A stretch of 60,438 nt of DNA, from assembly GCF_002150765.1 (NCBI RefSeq), contig NZ_MUYM01000048.1:1-60438 (forward strand), read 5' to 3'. A program made the position numbers and the translations under genes. This DNA is from Lentzea kentuckyensis (GTDB taxonomy: Bacteria > Actinomycetota > Actinomycetes > Mycobacteriales > Pseudonocardiaceae). Position 1 is the first letter of the stretch. Each line of letters begins with the position of its first letter. Positions 58,973 through 60,438 of the stretch are shown piece by piece. The notes under the pieces were generated by a model. The model did no database searches. It was not told the origin of the DNA and saw only the letters and a program-made list of their open reading frames with translations.

Positions 58973-59320
58973 ATGAGCGCCGCGCGACTCCTGGCGGGCG
59001 TGAACGACGTGATCGCGTTCGTCCTCGAACTGATCATGCTGGCGGTGCGCGGCTGGTGGGGTTTCGCTCGTGGCGACGGTGTCCTCGCCTCGATCGCGCT
59101 GGGCCTCGGCGCTCCACTGGCCGCCGCCCTGGCGTGGGGTGCCTTCGCCGCCCCGCGGGCGTGGATCACGTTGCCCACCAGCGGTGTCCTGGCGGTCAAG
59201 GCACTGATCTTCGCCACCGCGGTGGCAGCTCTGGCCGACCTGGGTCACCCGGCCTGGGCGGTGGCCTTCACGGTCGTCGTCGTGCTCAACGTCGCCACCG
59301 CGCTCACCGTCAAGCCGTGA
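58973..59320 (+). CDS. YrdB family membrane protein (DUF2568)
   Basis: 115 residues with four membrane segments and the DUF2568/YrdB outline: NDVIAFVLELIMLAVRGWWGF, then GLGAPLAAALAWGAFAAPRA and a final LVVLN-type helix. Function unknown. The ATG at 58973 is preferred; a GTG at 58943 would add ten residues. The ACGAACGTTCGT operator in its promoter links it to the convergent TetR gene. Confidence 0.85.
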   Translation: MSAARLLAGVNDVIAFVLELIMLAVRGWWGFARGDGVLASIALGLGAPLAAALAWGAFAAPRAWITLPTSGVLAVKALIFATAVAALADLGHPAWAVAFTVVVVLNVATALTVKP

Positions 59321-59333
59321 CGGACGGGCTGCC

Positions 59334-59930
59334 TCAGGCCGTGGCCAGGCGAGCGCGGATCGCGGTCCGGCACCGTTCGTACGGCTCCGCCAGGTCGTCG
59401 TGCAGCACCGAGAAGGCGTTCGCGGTCTCCAGGAAGGCGATCAGCTCGAACGCGAGCTGATCTGCGTCCGCGTCGACGTCCAGATCGCCGAGCTGGCGGG
59501 CGTCCTCGACGGCGCGCGCGACCAGGCGGCGCCATTCGAGGCCGGCGACGGCCACAGCGTCGCGCACCCGGCCGGGGCGGGCGTCGAACTCGGCGGTGAC
59601 CGCGAAGAAGAAGCACCCGCCTGGGAACACCCGCCGCTGCGAGTAGTTCAGCCAGTGCTCGCACAGCGCCCGCACTCGTTCCAGGCCAGGGCGCACGGCC
59701 AGCGCGGGCCGGACGACCTCGTCGAGGTAGACATCCCGCGCCCGGCGGATCGTGGCGAGTTGCAGCTCTTCCTTGGAACCGAAGAAGCCGAACAGGCCGC
59801 TCTTGCTCACGCCGAGATCAGTGGCGAGCCCTCCGATCGACAGACCCTCCAGCCCCCTCTCGGAGGCGATGTCCGCCGCCCGGCGCAGGATCGTCTGCCG
59901 CGCCGCTTCGTCCCGTGGCCGTCCCGCCAT
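59334..59930 (-). CDS. TetR/AcrR family transcriptional regulator
   Basis: 198 residues. HTH: AGRPRDEAARQTILRRAADI, then GLSIGGLATDLGVSKSGLFGFFGSKEEL. The C-terminal region with FPGGCFFFAVTAEFDARPGRVRD is typical of the C-terminal TetR_C_6 type. ATG 59930 has AAAGGG five bases upstream. Three copies of ACGAWCGTTCGT, at its own promoter and at the two flanking genes, are its likely operators, so it should control itself, YrdB and the monooxygenase-like gene. Confidence 0.93.
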   Translation of the reverse strand: MAGRPRDEAARQTILRRAADIASERGLEGLSIGGLATDLGVSKSGLFGFFGSKEELQLATIRRARDVYLDEVVRPALAVRPGLERVRALCEHWLNYSQRRVFPGGCFFFAVTAEFDARPGRVRDAVAVAGLEWRRLVARAVEDARQLGDLDVDADADQLAFELIAFLETANAFSVLHDDLAEPYERCRTAIRARLATA

Positions 59931-59945
59931 CCTCACCCTTTCTGC

Positions 59946-60008
59946 ACGATCGTTCGTCCAACCCTATCGCACGTGCTGCTACTGTCTATTTCACGCACGA
60001 TCGTTCGT
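59946..60008. promoter_or_regulatory. TetR operator copies 2 and 3 (divergent promoter)
   Basis: ACGATCGTTCGT occurs at 59946-59957, 16 bases before the TetR ATG, and again at 59997-60008, about 20 bases before the start of the downstream gene. Both match the copy at 58903 apart from one base. Confidence 0.75.
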
Positions 60009-60027
60009 ACTTAGATTGGGGCTGGCT

Positions 60028-60423
60028 TTGCTGAGAACGCGATGGACTCCCGGACCGGATGCCGACACGACCGGCCCGGTGCTGATCAGCGTGACCGACT
60101 TCCGTGCCACCCACCGGCGCGACCTGCCCGGCATCTACCTGGCCGGCACCCGGTTACGACGCGCCTGGCCACAACTGCCCGGCGCGGTGGGCATGTGGCT
60201 GTGGACAGAGCCGTGGCAGGGCCGCTGCGGATCGGTGTCGGTCTGGCTCGACGAGAAGGCGATGTACCGGTTCGTCGGTCGCCCGGACCACGTCGAGATC
60301 ATGCGGCGCTACCGGGACCGCGGCACCACCCGGTCCACCACCTGGACCGCTCCGGCGGCCGACCGCGGCGCGATCTGGTCCCGCGCGTGGCGACACCTCT
60401 GCGGTGATGAGCTCAAAGCCTAG
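60028..60423 (+). CDS. Small monooxygenase-like protein (dimeric alpha-beta barrel type)
   Basis: 131 residues, complete. VLISVTDFRATHRRDLPGIY, the middle PGAVGMWLWTEPW and the C-terminal VSVWLDEKAMYRFVGRPDHVEIMRRYRDRG fit the antibiotic-biosynthesis-monooxygenase/DUF3291-like fold, though no catalytic residue can be named. TTG 60028 is chosen because GGGG lies seven bases upstream; TTG 60016 is the alternative. The gene is divergent from TetR and preceded by its operator, so it is probably induced by the same ligand. Confidence 0.65.
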   Translation: MLRTRWTPGPDADTTGPVLISVTDFRATHRRDLPGIYLAGTRLRRAWPQLPGAVGMWLWTEPWQGRCGSVSVWLDEKAMYRFVGRPDHVEIMRRYRDRGTTRSTTWTAPAADRGAIWSRAWRHLCGDELKA

Positions 60424-60438
60424 TAGTGCTTTGTCGGG

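Noticed and set aside
1..60438. tRNA, rRNA, IS elements, integrases or attachment sites
   Set aside because: No cloverleaf-like CCA ends, transposase motifs or terminal inverted repeats were recognised by eye; a tRNAscan or IS search would settle this.

Overview
The window is about 60.4 kb of very GC-rich DNA with codon use, GTG/TTG starts and leaderless-type promoters typical of a filamentous actinomycete. The secreted xylanase, GH43 enzyme, sialidase, very large RHS protein and type I PKS suggest a soil actinomycete; Pseudonocardiales (Lentzea/Saccharothrix-like) is my inference, not proven. No rRNA, tRNA, CRISPR, IS element or phage integrase was seen.

Layout. 1-4.3 kb: secreted plant-polysaccharide degradation (GH43 with LamG/Ig-like modules, partial at the left edge; SDR; GH11 xylanase) with LacI-type operators. 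4.5-8.5 kb: housekeeping and unknown genes (DUF4240, two membrane proteins, MerR regulator plus AhpD-like protein, VOC protein). 8.7-30 kb: an enediyne-type biosynthetic cluster. All five members of the enediyne 'warhead cassette' are present: unbL (10.6 kb), pksE, unbU, unbV (13.3-21.8 kb) and tebC (21.9 kb). The companions are unusual: an unknown small protein, a FAD monooxygenase, a methyltransferase, an FMN-reductase/AraC fusion, two oligopeptide-type solute-binding proteins without visible signal peptides or permeases, an SRPBCC-PDZ fusion, a Tat-exported PLP enzyme, a UbiB-like kinase and an MFS exporter. VOC proteins lie at or near both edges.

30-37 kb: TfoX-like protein with a DHA2 exporter and divergent TetR gene; a GT87-UbiA-methyltransferase operon of the lipid-linked sugar type; and a second FMN-reductase/AraC fusion. 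37-43.3 kb: secreted amidase, then an operon of DUF3224 protein, M28-like protein with altered metal ligands, carotenoid oxygenase and MetE-like methyltransferase. 43.4-58.6 kb: a surface/secretion block on the minus strand, with a small secreted protein, a 3107-residue RHS protein ending in a probable nuclease, a propeller-type secreted protein, and a sialidase with three LamG modules. 58.9-60.4 kb: a small TetR regulon sharing three ACGAWCGTTCGT operators.

How the cluster may work (inference): PksE and TebC make and release the polyene; UnbL, UnbU and UnbV act in its maturation; the FAD enzyme, methyltransferase and PLP enzyme tailor it; the MFS protein exports it; the SRPBCC-PDZ protein and the solute-binding proteins are candidates for self-protection or sequestration. 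PksE appears to lack the C-terminal phosphopantetheinyl transferase usual in this family and carries a 21-residue tandem repeat before its KR domain, so the system looks like a divergent, probably undescribed branch of the enediyne family.
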